Part shown: one piece after another, positions 8,355-15,778 of the stretch
How the letters are laid out: each line of letters starts with the position of its first letter
How positions within the stretch are numbered: position 1 is the stretch's first letter
From: Candidatus Omnitrophota bacterium
GTDB taxonomy: Bacteria > Omnitrophota > Gorgyraeia > Gorgyraeales > Gorgyraeaceae
DNA length: 44,768 nucleotides
NCBI GenBank assembly: GCA_018824145.1
Contig: JAHJHC010000033.1
Coordinates: forward strand, 1 to 44,768
Direction of reading: 5' to 3'
Position numbers and translations under genes: made by a program
Notes under the pieces: generated by a model
The model's input: the letters and a program-made list of their open reading frames with translations, nothing else
The model's database searches: none
What the model was told of the DNA's origin: nothing

Positions 8355-8672
8355 ATGTCACAACATCCGAGTTTGAAAAGTTCAAGAGCCGGCAAAAAAT
8401 TAAGGACTGTTTTGAAACGGTACGAAAGGTTTTTTGCCTTAAAAGAAAAAGGCATCTTAAAAGACGATGCCTCTATATTTGGTATGCCGAAACTTAAAAT
8501 AGTGCGTACAAAAATAAGAAAAGAAAAGGCAGCAGAAAAGCCTGAAGATGCACAGGCTGTTGCAGCTGAAAGTGAAGCAACTGCTCCAAAAGGTGCAGCA
8601 GCAAAAGGGACAGCCCAAAAAGGCGCAGTCCCAAAGGCAGCAGGTAAAAAAGAAGAGAAAGATAAGAAGTAG
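8355..8672 (+). CDS. PVC-type small basic protein with Ala/Lys-rich tail
   Basis: Residues 1-50 (MSQHPSLKSSRAGKKLRTVL..., then FGMPKLKIV) resemble the 'small basic protein' family (TIGR04137-type) described from Chlamydiae, Verrucomicrobia and Planctomycetes, where proteins are about 50-65 residues and end near the GLPK motif. Here a further 45 residues follow, rich in Ala, Lys, Pro and Gly with loose repeats of the type PKGA/AKGT/QKGA/PKAA, like the tails of bacterial histone H1-like proteins. The gene has a good ribosome binding site (AGGAG, 8344-8348). The family function is not established; a nucleic-acid-binding role is inferred from charge only. It is a useful lineage marker. Confidence 0.85.
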   Translation: MSQHPSLKSSRAGKKLRTVLKRYERFFALKEKGILKDDASIFGMPKLKIVRTKIRKEKAAEKPEDAQAVAAESEATAPKGAAAKGTAQKGAVPKAAGKKEEKDKK

Positions 8673-8710
8673 ACCTGTTTCCCGTAGTCTCGTCATAACC
8701 GGAGGTATAT

Positions 8711-9247
8711 ATGAAAATCGCAAAAATATTCAGTCTGATATTTTTGTTAACCTTTTTTTTACACAACAGTTTTCTGGCAGCACAAGATGCTGCAGCTACA
8801 GCAAGTGTAGAGGAAGAATTCCCGAAACTGGGCTTTGTAAAAAATAAAGGTGCCAATATAAGGGCAGGGGACAATATAAATTACGAAAGTCTGTGCAAGT
8901 TAGAAAAGGGAGACCCTATTAAGATAATAGGCAAGCGTTACAGCTGGTACAAGATCATATTGCCTAAAAAGGCTCATATATATATTAAAGACGATTACGT
9001 AGACCTGACAGAACAAAAAGGTATCGGCATAGTCAACGCGTCGCGCGTAAACTTAAGGGCTGGTCCTGACACAAAATATTCTATTACGGGCCAGGTCTCA
9101 AAGCCTCAGGAGTTGAATATAGTATCAGAAACTGATGGCTGGTATGCGATAGAGCCGCCTAAAGGAACTACAGGATGGATCAATTCCAGCCAGATAATGT
9201 ATACCCTGGATAGCATAGGTATTGGACGAGACAAAGAGGATAAATGA
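8711..9247 (+). CDS. Secreted protein with two bacterial SH3 domains
   Basis: A 178-residue protein with a signal peptide (MKIAKIFSLIFLLTFFLHN..., cleavage near FLAAQDA). Two SH3b domains follow: residues about 37-98 (GANIRAGDNINYESLCKLEK) and about 104-165 (SRVNLRAGPDTKYSITGQVS ... GWYAIEPPKGTTGWI). SH3b domains bind cell-wall peptides or other ligands, so a periplasmic envelope role is likely. GGAGGT precedes the start. The 3' end overlaps the next gene by 4 bases (ATGA), indicating coupling with the site-2 protease. Confidence 0.9.
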   Translation: MKIAKIFSLIFLLTFFLHNSFLAAQDAAATASVEEEFPKLGFVKNKGANIRAGDNINYESLCKLEKGDPIKIIGKRYSWYKIILPKKAHIYIKDDYVDLTEQKGIGIVNASRVNLRAGPDTKYSITGQVSKPQELNIVSETDGWYAIEPPKGTTGWINSSQIMYTLDSIGIGRDKEDK

Positions 9248-9870
9248 GATTTGTAATAACGCTATCGATTTTTTTCCTTGCAGTGATGATACATGAATAT
9301 GCCCATGGTTGGATCGCATGGAAGCTGGGTGACGCTACAGCTAAATCGCAAGGCCGCCTTACGCTCAATCCTATTGCCCACATCGATCCAGTAGGCACGG
9401 TTCTTCTGCCCCTCATTCTTTTTATAACCCATTTGGTGACCAGGGCGCCTCTTATATTGTTTGGCTGGGCAAAGCCCGTACCTGTAAATTTTCGCAATAT
9501 GCGAAATCCAAAAAGAGATATGATATGGGTGGGATTGGCAGGGCCTACTGCAAACGTACTCTTTGCGGTTCTAATATCTTTTATATTAAAGTCTCCTATA
9601 GTCATGATGAGCCCTTTTTTTACAGCCATCTTGAACGTGGCGATCATATTAAATCTGGTTTTAGCTGTATTTAATATCTTACCTATCCCTCCGCTTGACG
9701 GTTCAAGGGTCCTCATGGGGATATTACCGAGAAAGTTGAGCATGGAGTATGCGAAACTCGAGCCATATGGTTTTATTATTATACTCGGCCTGGTTTATTT
9801 AGGGTTGCTGGGTACTGTCATCTGGCCGCTTGTTATTTTCTTATCCGATTTATTAGGGGCATCGCTATGA
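9244..9870 (+). CDS. Site-2-type intramembrane metalloprotease family (M50)
   Basis: A 208-residue multi-pass membrane protein with the zinc motif HEYAH (His17, Glu18, His21) in the first helix and the distal NILPIPPLDG motif that supplies the third, Asp ligand. At least four hydrophobic helices are visible. No PDZ domain is present, so it belongs to the short M50B group rather than RseP. Substrate is unknown. It overlaps the SH3 gene by 4 bases and aroB by 4 bases. Confidence 0.92.
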   Translation: MRFVITLSIFFLAVMIHEYAHGWIAWKLGDATAKSQGRLTLNPIAHIDPVGTVLLPLILFITHLVTRAPLILFGWAKPVPVNFRNMRNPKRDMIWVGLAGPTANVLFAVLISFILKSPIVMMSPFFTAILNVAIILNLVLAVFNILPIPPLDGSRVLMGILPRKLSMEYAKLEPYGFIIILGLVYLGLLGTVIWPLVIFLSDLLGASL

Positions 9871-10961
9871 AAAAAGCCTGTGTACGTCTTGGTAAAAGAA
9901 GTTACGATATACTGGTCTGTTCGAATGAATTCGATAAGCTGGGCAGGTTTATCCGTCCCTTAAGGGTCGGTACTGACGCTATAATAATAACAAACCCTAA
10001 GATAAAAAGGCTTTTTGCTAAAAGGATCGAGAGGTCTTTTATATCAGCTGGTTTTAATGTCAGGTTCGAAATAGTCCCCGATTCTGAAAAGGCCAAATCA
10101 GAGAGATATTGCAGCAGACTTTTAAACAGCATATCTAAATTTGACGGTTCCCGCCGGAGGGTATTCATAGTAGCTTTAGGCGGCGGTGTGATCGGAGACC
10201 TGGCAGGTTTTGTCGCGAGTATTTATAAAAGGGGTGTGCCGTACATACAAGTCCCGACTACACTGCTGGCGCAGGTGGATTCGGCAATAGGAGGGAAGGT
10301 GGCAATAGACCTCGAGGTCGGAAAGAATCTCGCAGGCGCGTTTTATCAGCCCCGCCTTGTGTTCAGCGATGTGACTTTACTAAAGAGCCTGCCGAAAAAA
10401 GATCTGGTGGCAGGTTTGGCAGAGGTCATTAAATACGGCGTCATAAAATCACCTTCTTTATTCGGCTTTCTAGAAGAAAATCACACCAGGATACTCAAAG
10501 GAGATGGAGATACTCTTAGATATATCGTATATGCATGCAGTACGATAAAGGCAAGGGTTGTAGAAAAAGATGAGCAGGATAATAGAGGCCTCCGTGTCGT
10601 ACTGAATTTCGGCCATACGATCGGCCATGCAATCGAGGCTAGTGCGCATTACAGTAAATCATACAGCCATGGCCAGGCCGTGGGGCTTGGTATGATCTCT
10701 GCATCATTCATTGCAAAAGAGCTCGGTCTATTTGACGCAAGGGCGTATACGAGGCTCAAACTCCTTATAAAAAAATTAGGCCTATTGACTAATCTGAAAA
10801 ACCTGGATGTAAAGGATATATTTCAGGCATTGCAACACGACAAAAAATTTATTCATGGAAAAAACAGGTTTGTGCTTCCTGTAAGGATAGGGAAGACCGT
10901 TGTTAAGGAAAATATCCCGGGTTCGCTGGTAAGAAGGTCTATTTCTCAATTATTCGAATGA
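9867..10961 (+). CDS. aroB: 3-dehydroquinate synthase
   Basis: AroB converts DAHP to 3-dehydroquinate in the shikimate pathway, using NAD+ and a divalent metal. Signatures are ALGGGVIGDLAGFVAS, QVPTTLLAQVDSAIGGK and LNFGHTIGHAIEA, with the metal-binding Glu/His residues retained (AEVIKYG, GHTIGHAIE, SHGQAVGLG). Length of 364 is typical. ATG 9867 overlaps the protease stop by 4 bases, and the gene's own stop overlaps the rnc start. No other aromatic pathway genes are in the window. Confidence 0.97.
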   Translation: MKKACVRLGKRSYDILVCSNEFDKLGRFIRPLRVGTDAIIITNPKIKRLFAKRIERSFISAGFNVRFEIVPDSEKAKSERYCSRLLNSISKFDGSRRRVFIVALGGGVIGDLAGFVASIYKRGVPYIQVPTTLLAQVDSAIGGKVAIDLEVGKNLAGAFYQPRLVFSDVTLLKSLPKKDLVAGLAEVIKYGVIKSPSLFGFLEENHTRILKGDGDTLRYIVYACSTIKARVVEKDEQDNRGLRVVLNFGHTIGHAIEASAHYSKSYSHGQAVGLGMISASFIAKELGLFDARAYTRLKLLIKKLGLLTNLKNLDVKDIFQALQHDKKFIHGKNRFVLPVRIGKTVVKENIPGSLVRRSISQLFE

Positions 10962-11710
10962 TGACCCATAAAATCACAGGGTTAAAAAAAGATAAAGAAC
11001 GGCTGAGGAAACTTAAAAATATAGAAAGATTAATAGGATATCGTTTTAGAAACAAGGCGTTATTAAACCAGGCCCTCGTACATAAGTCCTACGCGAACGA
11101 AAAATACAAATCAAAATTCTACGATAACGAAAGACTGGAATTCCTGGGGGATTCTGTATTAGGCGTTATTGTCAGCAGGATCCTTTACGATGATTGTCCT
11201 CTAGAGGACGAGGGTGTCTTGACGCGCTATAAGTCACAGCTTGTAAGCGGGGCAACGCTTGGCCGTATAGCAAAAGAATATAAGATAGGTGAATATCTGC
11301 TCCTGGGTAAAGGAGAAGAGGTCTCCGGAGGCAGAAGGCATGTCTCCAATCTTTTATGCGCGTTAGAGGCGCTTATAGGCGCAATATATCTTGACGGCGA
11401 TTTAAAAGCGGCGTTTAGATTCATAAACAAGATATTTAGGCAGGAGATACAGCTCGTAAAAGACGGCATGGGGTCAAAGGATTATAAATCAGTGCTGCAA
11501 CAGCTTGTCCTGAAGAAATTCAAGGCCATCCCAACATATAAAATAATCTCAGAAATCGGGCCTGACCATAAGAAACATTTTATCGTAGAGGTCTTGATAT
11601 TAGGTAAGAGATATGGTATAGGTTCGGGACCTAATAAGAAGACTGCCGAGCAGTCCTCAGCCCAGGAAGCCTTTGCCTCGATAGAGAAGATAGAACAGAC
11701 TGATTCTTAG
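10958..11710 (+). CDS. rnc: Ribonuclease III
   Basis: This 250-residue protein has the RNase III signature NERLEFLGDSVLG, the second acidic site (LEALIGAIYLDGD) and a C-terminal double-stranded RNA-binding domain (DYKSVLQQLVLKK through TAEQSSAQEAF). It cleaves dsRNA in rRNA maturation and mRNA or antisense decay, which is relevant to the possible antisense RNA at 25739-25916. A 4-base overlap with aroB gives ATG 10958; the second codon is also ATG. It is convergent with the GspB-like gene, 12 bases apart, with no clear terminator between them. Confidence 0.97.
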   Translation: MMTHKITGLKKDKERLRKLKNIERLIGYRFRNKALLNQALVHKSYANEKYKSKFYDNERLEFLGDSVLGVIVSRILYDDCPLEDEGVLTRYKSQLVSGATLGRIAKEYKIGEYLLLGKGEEVSGGRRHVSNLLCALEALIGAIYLDGDLKAAFRFINKIFRQEIQLVKDGMGSKDYKSVLQQLVLKKFKAIPTYKIISEIGPDHKKHFIVEVLILGKRYGIGSGPNKKTAEQSSAQEAFASIEKIEQTDS

Positions 11711-11722
11711 GGGATGTAAAAC

Positions 11723-12190
11723 TTACCGTAGATCCAGGGTGAATTCCTCACCGTTATCCTTTTCAATCCTTACAAAATCTTTTGCAATAAGTGTGAGTTT
11801 ACCGTCTAGAAGGGGGTCGCCTTGCCTTACTATCCTATTATTTATAATTGCCCATTGCTCTTCAGGCCCGTAGACAATGCCATTTAGTTCAAGGACCCTC
11901 TCGAATTCGATAGACGACAGGTAGTCTTTGCTGAAAAAGTCCTTTTTGTCCCTGATAGAAGGGGAGGATGCAATATTTATCTTTGAAATATAGCTGTATA
12001 AAACAATAGAGCCTAAAAGAGATATTATAAACACTAAGGATGCGATGACTATCACTGTCCATCTTATTTCAGAAGGTTTAGGGCTTACAGCGGAAGTTTT
12101 CTCCTCTTTTACAATGATAGGAGGGAGCTTTTCATTGTTTATTACGGATTCTTTTCTGGCTTTTTTTATGGCATCGTTTATTATACTCAT
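11723..12190 (-). CDS. GspB-like type II secretion accessory protein
   Basis: A 155-residue protein with a short cytoplasmic N-terminus (MSIINDAIKKARKES, typical of these proteins), one transmembrane helix (about 44-68), and a C-terminal domain LNGIVYGPEEQWAIINNRIV...GDPL...I..I of the GspB/ExeB type. In ExeAB, the A ATPase and B protein act together to help the secretin assemble through peptidoglycan. The gene overlaps the GspA-like gene by 4 bases on the same strand, matching the known exeAB arrangement. No secretin is in the window. Confidence 0.85.
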   Translation of the reverse strand: MSIINDAIKKARKESVINNEKLPPIIVKEEKTSAVSPKPSEIRWTVIVIASLVFIISLLGSIVLYSYISKINIASSPSIRDKKDFFSKDYLSSIEFERVLELNGIVYGPEEQWAIINNRIVRQGDPLLDGKLTLIAKDFVRIEKDNGEEFTLDLR

Positions 12191-12999
12191 TCGAATATAC
12201 CCTCGATTTCCCTACAGGATTTTTTTATGATATCACCGTCGATAGTCTTGGTTTCTCCGACATATCCTGCCAGGAGTGCCTTGTCACATATGATATTTAT
12301 CAGGCGCGGCACCCCTCTCGAAAATCTATAGATCTCATCCATGGCATCTTCATTGAAAAAATTATTACCGTAAGAGCCCGCTACATTGAGCCTGTGGGAT
12401 ATATATCCGCCTGTTTCATGTCTATCGAGAGGCGTTATATGGTATCTTATAGTTATTCTTTGTCGAAGCTGAGCCAGTTCTCTGGATGCAAGTTTTTGTT
12501 TTAATTCAGGCTGCCCCACCAGGATGATCTGCAATAATTTCTCTTTTTCTGTCTCCATGTTTGATAATAGACGTATTTGTTCAAGAAGGGTAGGTTTTAG
12601 ATTCTGTGCCTCATCTACTATAAGGAGGACGTTATTGTTATGTTTTAATTGTTCAAGGAGGAATCTATTCAGTTCATTGAGCATGGTGATCTTGTTTTTA
12701 TTCTTCAACTGGATGCCGAAATCCTGCACGATTGCCTGTAAAAGCTGGATCTCGGAAAGATTCGAATTCATGATAAAGGCAGTCTTGGTATGTTCATCGA
12801 GAGAATTCAAAAGTGCCTTGCATATAGTCGTCTTGCCAGTGCCTATCTCTCCCGTGACTTCAAGAAATCCCATGCGCTCTTCGATACCGTATTGCATATT
12901 AGCTATGGCCTCCTGGTGTTTTTTACTAAGGTATAGAAAGCTGGGGTCCGAAGTCACAGTAAAAGGTTTTTCAGTTAAATTATAAAAAGGGAGATACAT
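12187..12999 (-). CDS. GspA/ExeA-like AAA+ ATPase
   Basis: A 270-residue ATPase from the start chosen at 12999 (MYLPFYNLTEKPF, the usual GspA beginning). Walker A is GEIGTGKTT (50-58) and Walker B LLIVDEAQN (Asp129-Glu130). RLLSNMETEKEKLLQIILVGQPEL and the C-terminal lid are typical of ExeA-type ATPases. The frame could extend to 13053 but that would overlap the promoter. AGAGGTG lies about 11 bases upstream of the ATG. ExeA members normally carry a periplasmic peptidoglycan-binding C-terminus; this one ends after the ATPase lid, so it is the short form. Confidence 0.9.
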   Translation of the reverse strand: MYLPFYNLTEKPFTVTSDPSFLYLSKKHQEAIANMQYGIEERMGFLEVTGEIGTGKTTICKALLNSLDEHTKTAFIMNSNLSEIQLLQAIVQDFGIQLKNKNKITMLNELNRFLLEQLKHNNNVLLIVDEAQNLKPTLLEQIRLLSNMETEKEKLLQIILVGQPELKQKLASRELAQLRQRITIRYHITPLDRHETGGYISHRLNVAGSYGNNFFNEDAMDEIYRFSRGVPRLINIICDKALLAGYVGETKTIDGDIIKKSCREIEGIFE

Positions 13000-13024
13000 A
13001 ATATAGATTACACCTCTTAGTGAA

Positions 13025-13053
13025 ATTATAACACTTTTATGAGGCAGTAGCAA
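13025..13053 (-). promoter_or_regulatory. Sigma70-type promoter for the gspA-gspB pair
   Basis: On the minus strand, TTGCTA (13053-13048) and TATAAT (13030-13025) are separated by 17 bases. The expected start near 13018 leaves a leader of about 18 bases carrying AGAGGTG before ATG 12999. Confidence 0.75.
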
Positions 13054-13075
13054 AGGAAAAAACGCCTGGTTATAG

Positions 13076-13324
13076 AGATACTCTCCGAGAAGAGATTGTC
13101 CGCTCAGCTGAAAATTTTCCCGTATAGACTAAGATATCCATACGGGACCGCTTTTTATTCCGCATTTTGGCGGGGGCGGAAAAACTTGCCGACACAAAAA
13201 TTGTGTCGGCTTCGAACAGTTTCCGCCCTTTTTGCCTCATAGAATGTGGCAAAAAAAACCGCCAAAATGCGGAATAAAAGGCTAAATTTTCAATTCGCGG
13301 ACAATCTCTTCTCGGAGAATATCT
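13076..13324. repeat. Large branched palindromic element A
   Basis: This 249-base element has terminal arms 13076-13103 and 13297-13324 that match as inverted repeats at 27 of 28 positions. Inside is a second long stem, 13151-13173 with 13259-13280 (22 pairs, one bulged T). That stem encloses a hairpin GGGCGGAAA/TTTCCGCCC around GCCGACAC/GTGTCGGC (about 13174-13229) and a hairpin TTTTTGCC/GGCAAAAA (about 13230-13256). A side hairpin CCCGTAT/ATACGGG lies at about 13119-13146. No ORF or transposase is inside. It sits between the divergent gspA and PilZ promoters. It may be a MITE-like element or a structured RNA. Confidence 0.85.
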
Positions 13325-13347
13325 ACGATGGTTCATAATCAATATAC

Positions 13348-13375
13348 TTGAATATTATCGATTTATAGTTATACT
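13348..13375 (+). promoter_or_regulatory. Promoter of first PilZ gene
   Basis: TTGAAT (13348-13353) and TATACT (13370-13375) are 16 bases apart. A leader of about 50 bases with GGAGGG at 13421-13426 precedes ATG 13435, so this gene, unlike its neighbours, has a normal ribosome binding site. Confidence 0.6.
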
Positions 13376-13434
13376 ACTATATATAAACGTTGAATGGCTG
13401 AATTGGACGTTATTATACGAGGAGGGCGGAAGAT

Positions 13435-13791
13435 ATGTGGAATGGAATAAATAGAAGGAAGTTTCCCCGGGCTAATTATCCTTGTAAAATCACAATAAGA
13501 AAAAAAGACCAGCCCGACAGCCTGTCGACTCAGACTGAGAATATAGGGATAGGAGGTATCTGTTTAATGCTTACTAAAGACTTAGGGATATTTGCGCCTG
13601 TTGAGATACAACTGGATATTATGGATGGTCAGCCTAATATAGAATCCGAAGGGTCGATTGTCTGGGTAGTAAGTAAGAAACTAGGTAGAGACGTAGCATT
13701 TGACACGGGCATAGAGTTTACAAATTTAAAAAGAGAGGATGAGAGCAGGATAAGTAATGTAGTAGATAATATCCTCAGGGAATCGACGTAG
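13435..13791 (+). CDS. PilZ-domain protein 1
   Basis: This 118-residue protein is a single PilZ domain. The N-terminal RRKFPRA provides the RxxxR c-di-GMP-binding motif, and NIGIGGICL takes the place of the (D/N)xSxxG motif, with Gly where Ser is usual. The remaining strands (VEIQLDIMDG ... GSIVWVV ... FDTGIEFTNL) fit the beta barrel. Stand-alone PilZ proteins bind c-di-GMP and then a partner; the partner is unknown here. It is followed by a second PilZ gene with its own promoter. The Ser-to-Gly change may weaken binding. Confidence 0.9.
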   Translation: MWNGINRRKFPRANYPCKITIRKKDQPDSLSTQTENIGIGGICLMLTKDLGIFAPVEIQLDIMDGQPNIESEGSIVWVVSKKLGRDVAFDTGIEFTNLKREDESRISNVVDNILREST

Positions 13792-13810
13792 ATACACAAG
13801 TCCCTTGGCC

Positions 13811-13839
13811 TTGACAAGAGGCCAATATTGTGCTATTTT
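13811..13839 (+). promoter_or_regulatory. Promoter of second PilZ gene, leaderless arrangement
   Basis: TTGACA (13811-13816) and TATTTT (13834-13839) are 17 bases apart. The ATG at 13847 follows only 7 bases after the -10 box, so transcription would start at or next to the A of the ATG. No Shine-Dalgarno sequence is present. Confidence 0.8.
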
Positions 13840-13846
13840 ATAGATT

Positions 13847-14143
13847 ATGGATCTGGAAAGAAGAGATTCTAAAAGATCAGGGTTTTCTTTTCCCATACGC
13901 TATCAGCTTAAAGGCTCTCAAAGATTCGGGAACACGGTAGGTAAGGATATAAGCGATAGCGGTATGAGATTTATTTCGAACGAATTTTTTCCTCTGGCTA
14001 CACACCTTATCTTTGAAGTCCAACATCCCATGAATCGCCAACTCATGAGAACACTCGGAGAAGTGATGTGGGTTTCAACCTGGCCGTATCACGAAAAATT
14101 TTCCGTAGGCGTGAAATTTCTAAGCTCCCCAATGTCAGTCTGA
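13847..14143 (+). CDS. PilZ-domain protein 2
   Basis: A 98-residue protein consisting of one PilZ domain. RRDSKR near the N-terminus is the RxxxR motif and DISDSGMRF is a canonical DxSxxG motif, so c-di-GMP binding is likely. Later strands (LIFEVQHP, GEVMWVS, FSVGVKFL) fit the fold. The promoter puts the predicted transcription start at the ATG itself. It lies 55 bases after PilZ protein 1 but has its own promoter, so the two may be expressed separately. Confidence 0.9.
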   Translation: MDLERRDSKRSGFSFPIRYQLKGSQRFGNTVGKDISDSGMRFISNEFFPLATHLIFEVQHPMNRQLMRTLGEVMWVSTWPYHEKFSVGVKFLSSPMSV

Positions 14144-14146
14144 AAT

Positions 14147-14156
14147 CCCCCCCCCC
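14147..14156 (+). repeat. Homopolymeric tract of ten C
   Basis: Ten consecutive C bases start three bases after the stop codon of PilZ protein 2, and end 18 bases before the -35 box of the next gene. Long poly-C tracts near promoters are prone to slippage and in other bacteria tune promoter strength. An assembly artefact is also possible. Confidence 0.8.
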
Positions 14157-14174
14157 ATTATTTAAGCAGCCACC

Positions 14175-14203
14175 TTGACAAATCCGTGATCGACATGTAT
14201 ACT
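14175..14203 (+). promoter_or_regulatory. Consensus promoter of the Minf_1886-like gene
   Basis: TTGACA (14175-14180) and TATACT (14198-14203) are 17 bases apart. ATG 14215 begins 12 bases after the -10 box, giving a predicted leader of about 5 bases and no Shine-Dalgarno sequence. Confidence 0.85.
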
Positions 14204-14214
14204 TTTTTTACGTC

Positions 14215-14607
14215 ATGGCTGAGCGAAAAAGTAAGCCCAACATAAATAAGATTTTTGCCTTAATGGATGTGCTCAATAAGGACAAGAGATATAACCCTGA
14301 GTCATATTCTTTTGTCATGTCTGCGCTGGAGTTTACCACCAGGAAGTTAAGGAAAAAAGGTCATGTGACTGGCCTGGAGCTTTTGGTAGGCATAAAGGAG
14401 CATGCCATTGAAAAATTCGGCCCTATGGCACGGACTGTTTTGGAGCATTGGGGAATAAAGACCACCAATGACTTTGGTGAGATTGTATTTAACATGATAG
14501 ACGTAGGCATACTCGGTAAGTCTGACCAGGATTCCAAAGAAGATTTCAATAATAGCTTCGATTTCAAGTCTACTTTTGACAAAGGCTGTAAATATACCAT
14601 CCGGTAG
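14215..14607 (+). CDS. Minf_1886-like conserved PVC protein
   Basis: A 130-residue protein resembling the Minf_1886/TIGR04138 family, conserved in Planctomycetes, Verrucomicrobia and related lineages. Typical segments are RYNPESYSFVMSALEFT, GHVTGLELL, FGPMARTVLEHWGI and DFGEIVFNMIDVGIL followed by SKEDFNN. The family has no known function. It is an isolated gene with a strong promoter and a near-leaderless start, followed by the palindromic element at 14687-14912. The family assignment is from memory of its sequence pattern. Confidence 0.85.
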   Translation: MAERKSKPNINKIFALMDVLNKDKRYNPESYSFVMSALEFTTRKLRKKGHVTGLELLVGIKEHAIEKFGPMARTVLEHWGIKTTNDFGEIVFNMIDVGILGKSDQDSKEDFNNSFDFKSTFDKGCKYTIR

Positions 14608-14686
14608 TATCCAAACAAGCCACCATACCCAATTTTTTTACCGCCTAGCTAAAAACATTGCGCTTTAGCACTACCCTGGTCAGTGG

Positions 14687-14912
14687 GTTTCGGGGCTTCT
14701 TTTGTGCGAACGGGCCCCCGTACCGACATATTAAAATTTTAAGACGTCGATACGGAGCAGGCATGGTGTCTTTTTGCCAGAGGGCTACGGCTGTCTGGCA
14801 CTGGAATGATTTTGCCGTCCGCTACGGTCCGCCTGAGGCGGATCCTTGCTTGCGGACTTTTGCCAAAATCTTCCTGATGTGCCAGACAGCCGTAGCCCTC
14901 TGGCAAAAAGAC
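14687..14912. repeat. Palindromic element B with a perfect 33-bp inverted repeat
   Basis: The left part, 14687-14721, shares a module of about 33 bases with element C (23931-23963). A smaller stem (CCGTA/TACGG and CGAC/GTCG, about 14718-14756) follows. The right part is a long hairpin: 14768-14800 pairs perfectly with 14880-14912 over 33 bases, continues with a bulged stem (GATTTTG/CAAAATC), then GTCCGC/GCGGAC. The loop contains the 15-base palindrome TCCGCCTGAGGCGGA (14828-14842). An 87-codon frame across it is not supported as a gene. The element ends 22 bases before the next promoter. Confidence 0.88.
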
Positions 14913-14934
14913 TCCATTTAGATAAAGATTGTAT

Positions 14935-14963
14935 TTGACGTCAGTGTGTTTTTGGAATACACT
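14935..14963 (+). promoter_or_regulatory. Promoter of M48 protease gene, leaderless arrangement
   Basis: TTGACG (14935-14940) and TACACT (14958-14963) are 17 bases apart. ATG 14972 lies 9 bases after the -10 box, so the transcript should begin within about 2 bases of the start codon. No Shine-Dalgarno sequence is present. Confidence 0.8.
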
Positions 14964-14971
14964 TATTGTAT

Positions 14972-15766
14972 ATGAAAAACATATTGGTGCTTTATATTAT
15001 ATTATTAGGCGTTTTATTATCCGGATGTGTAACACAGGAATATAACACTGCCACCGGTAAACAGGACATTATGTTTGTAAGTACCGAGAAAGAGATCGAT
15101 ATGGGACGGAGTATCGCCAAAAGCATAGAAAATAACCCGGATATTGAATTAGACCCTGACCCTCTAATGACAGAGCGTGTTATAAACGTTGGCAATAGGA
15201 TAGCTTCGGTAGCTGACAGAAAAGAAGTAAACTATACATTTAGGGTAATAGATAAGGATGAGGTCAATGCCTTTGCTTTGCCGGGAGGTTACATCTTCGT
15301 TTACAGGGGGCTGGTAGAAAAGGTCGACTCTGATGATGAATTAGCTTCTATTATAGCCCATGAGATTGCCCATGTTGTTGCAAGGCATTCTATTAAAAGA
15401 CTGCAGGGAGGTCTTGGATATAATATATTACAGATATTAATGGTCGTGTCAGGTACATCCGGAAGAGATGCGGGAAATGTAGACAAGGCGCTCGGCCAGC
15501 TTATGATGTCATATTCCCGAGAGGATGAGGCCCTTGCTGATAGGCTAGCAGTCAGGTATCTAAAAAAAGCAGGTTTTAATCCCTGGGCAATGGTAGACTT
15601 TCTCGAAAAACTTAAAGAGGTTCATAGAGATGCGCCTATAAGGCCTTATACAAGCTACCGATCGCATCCGAATATTGCCGACCGTATCCGTATGGTTAAA
15701 CAGGAACTCTCAGGCGAGGTCGATTTTACAGACTACATGAATAAGCCGGTTGAACAGTTACGTTAA
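14972..15766 (+). CDS. M48-family metalloprotease lipoprotein
   Basis: A 264-residue lipoprotein with signal peptide and lipobox LLSGC (Cys19). The zinc motif HEIAH is at residues 130-134 (ASIIAHEIAHVVARHS), and SREDEALADRLAVRYL supplies the third, Glu ligand. The ending SYRSHPNIADRI is typical of BepA/LoiP-like peptidase M48 proteins. Such proteases police outer-membrane protein assembly in the periplasm. ATG 14972 is preferred to the TTG at 14966 because it fits the signal peptide and the promoter. No TPR region follows, unlike BepA. Confidence 0.93.
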   Translation: MKNILVLYIILLGVLLSGCVTQEYNTATGKQDIMFVSTEKEIDMGRSIAKSIENNPDIELDPDPLMTERVINVGNRIASVADRKEVNYTFRVIDKDEVNAFALPGGYIFVYRGLVEKVDSDDELASIIAHEIAHVVARHSIKRLQGGLGYNILQILMVVSGTSGRDAGNVDKALGQLMMSYSREDEALADRLAVRYLKKAGFNPWAMVDFLEKLKEVHRDAPIRPYTSYRSHPNIADRIRMVKQELSGEVDFTDYMNKPVEQLR

Positions 15767-15778
15767 ACTGTTATTTTA

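Noticed and set aside
9180-9743. 187-codon minus-strand open frame
   Set aside because: Shadow of the SH3 and site-2 protease genes, which have clear motifs and overlap in an operon-like way.
13076-13324. CRISPR array or insertion sequence
   Set aside because: The repeats are inverted pairs, not regularly spaced direct repeats, and there is no transposase frame.
14658-14921. 87-codon open frame on the plus strand
   Set aside because: It lies entirely within palindromic element B, including the 33-bp inverted repeat, has no ribosome binding site and has a composition dictated by the repeat.
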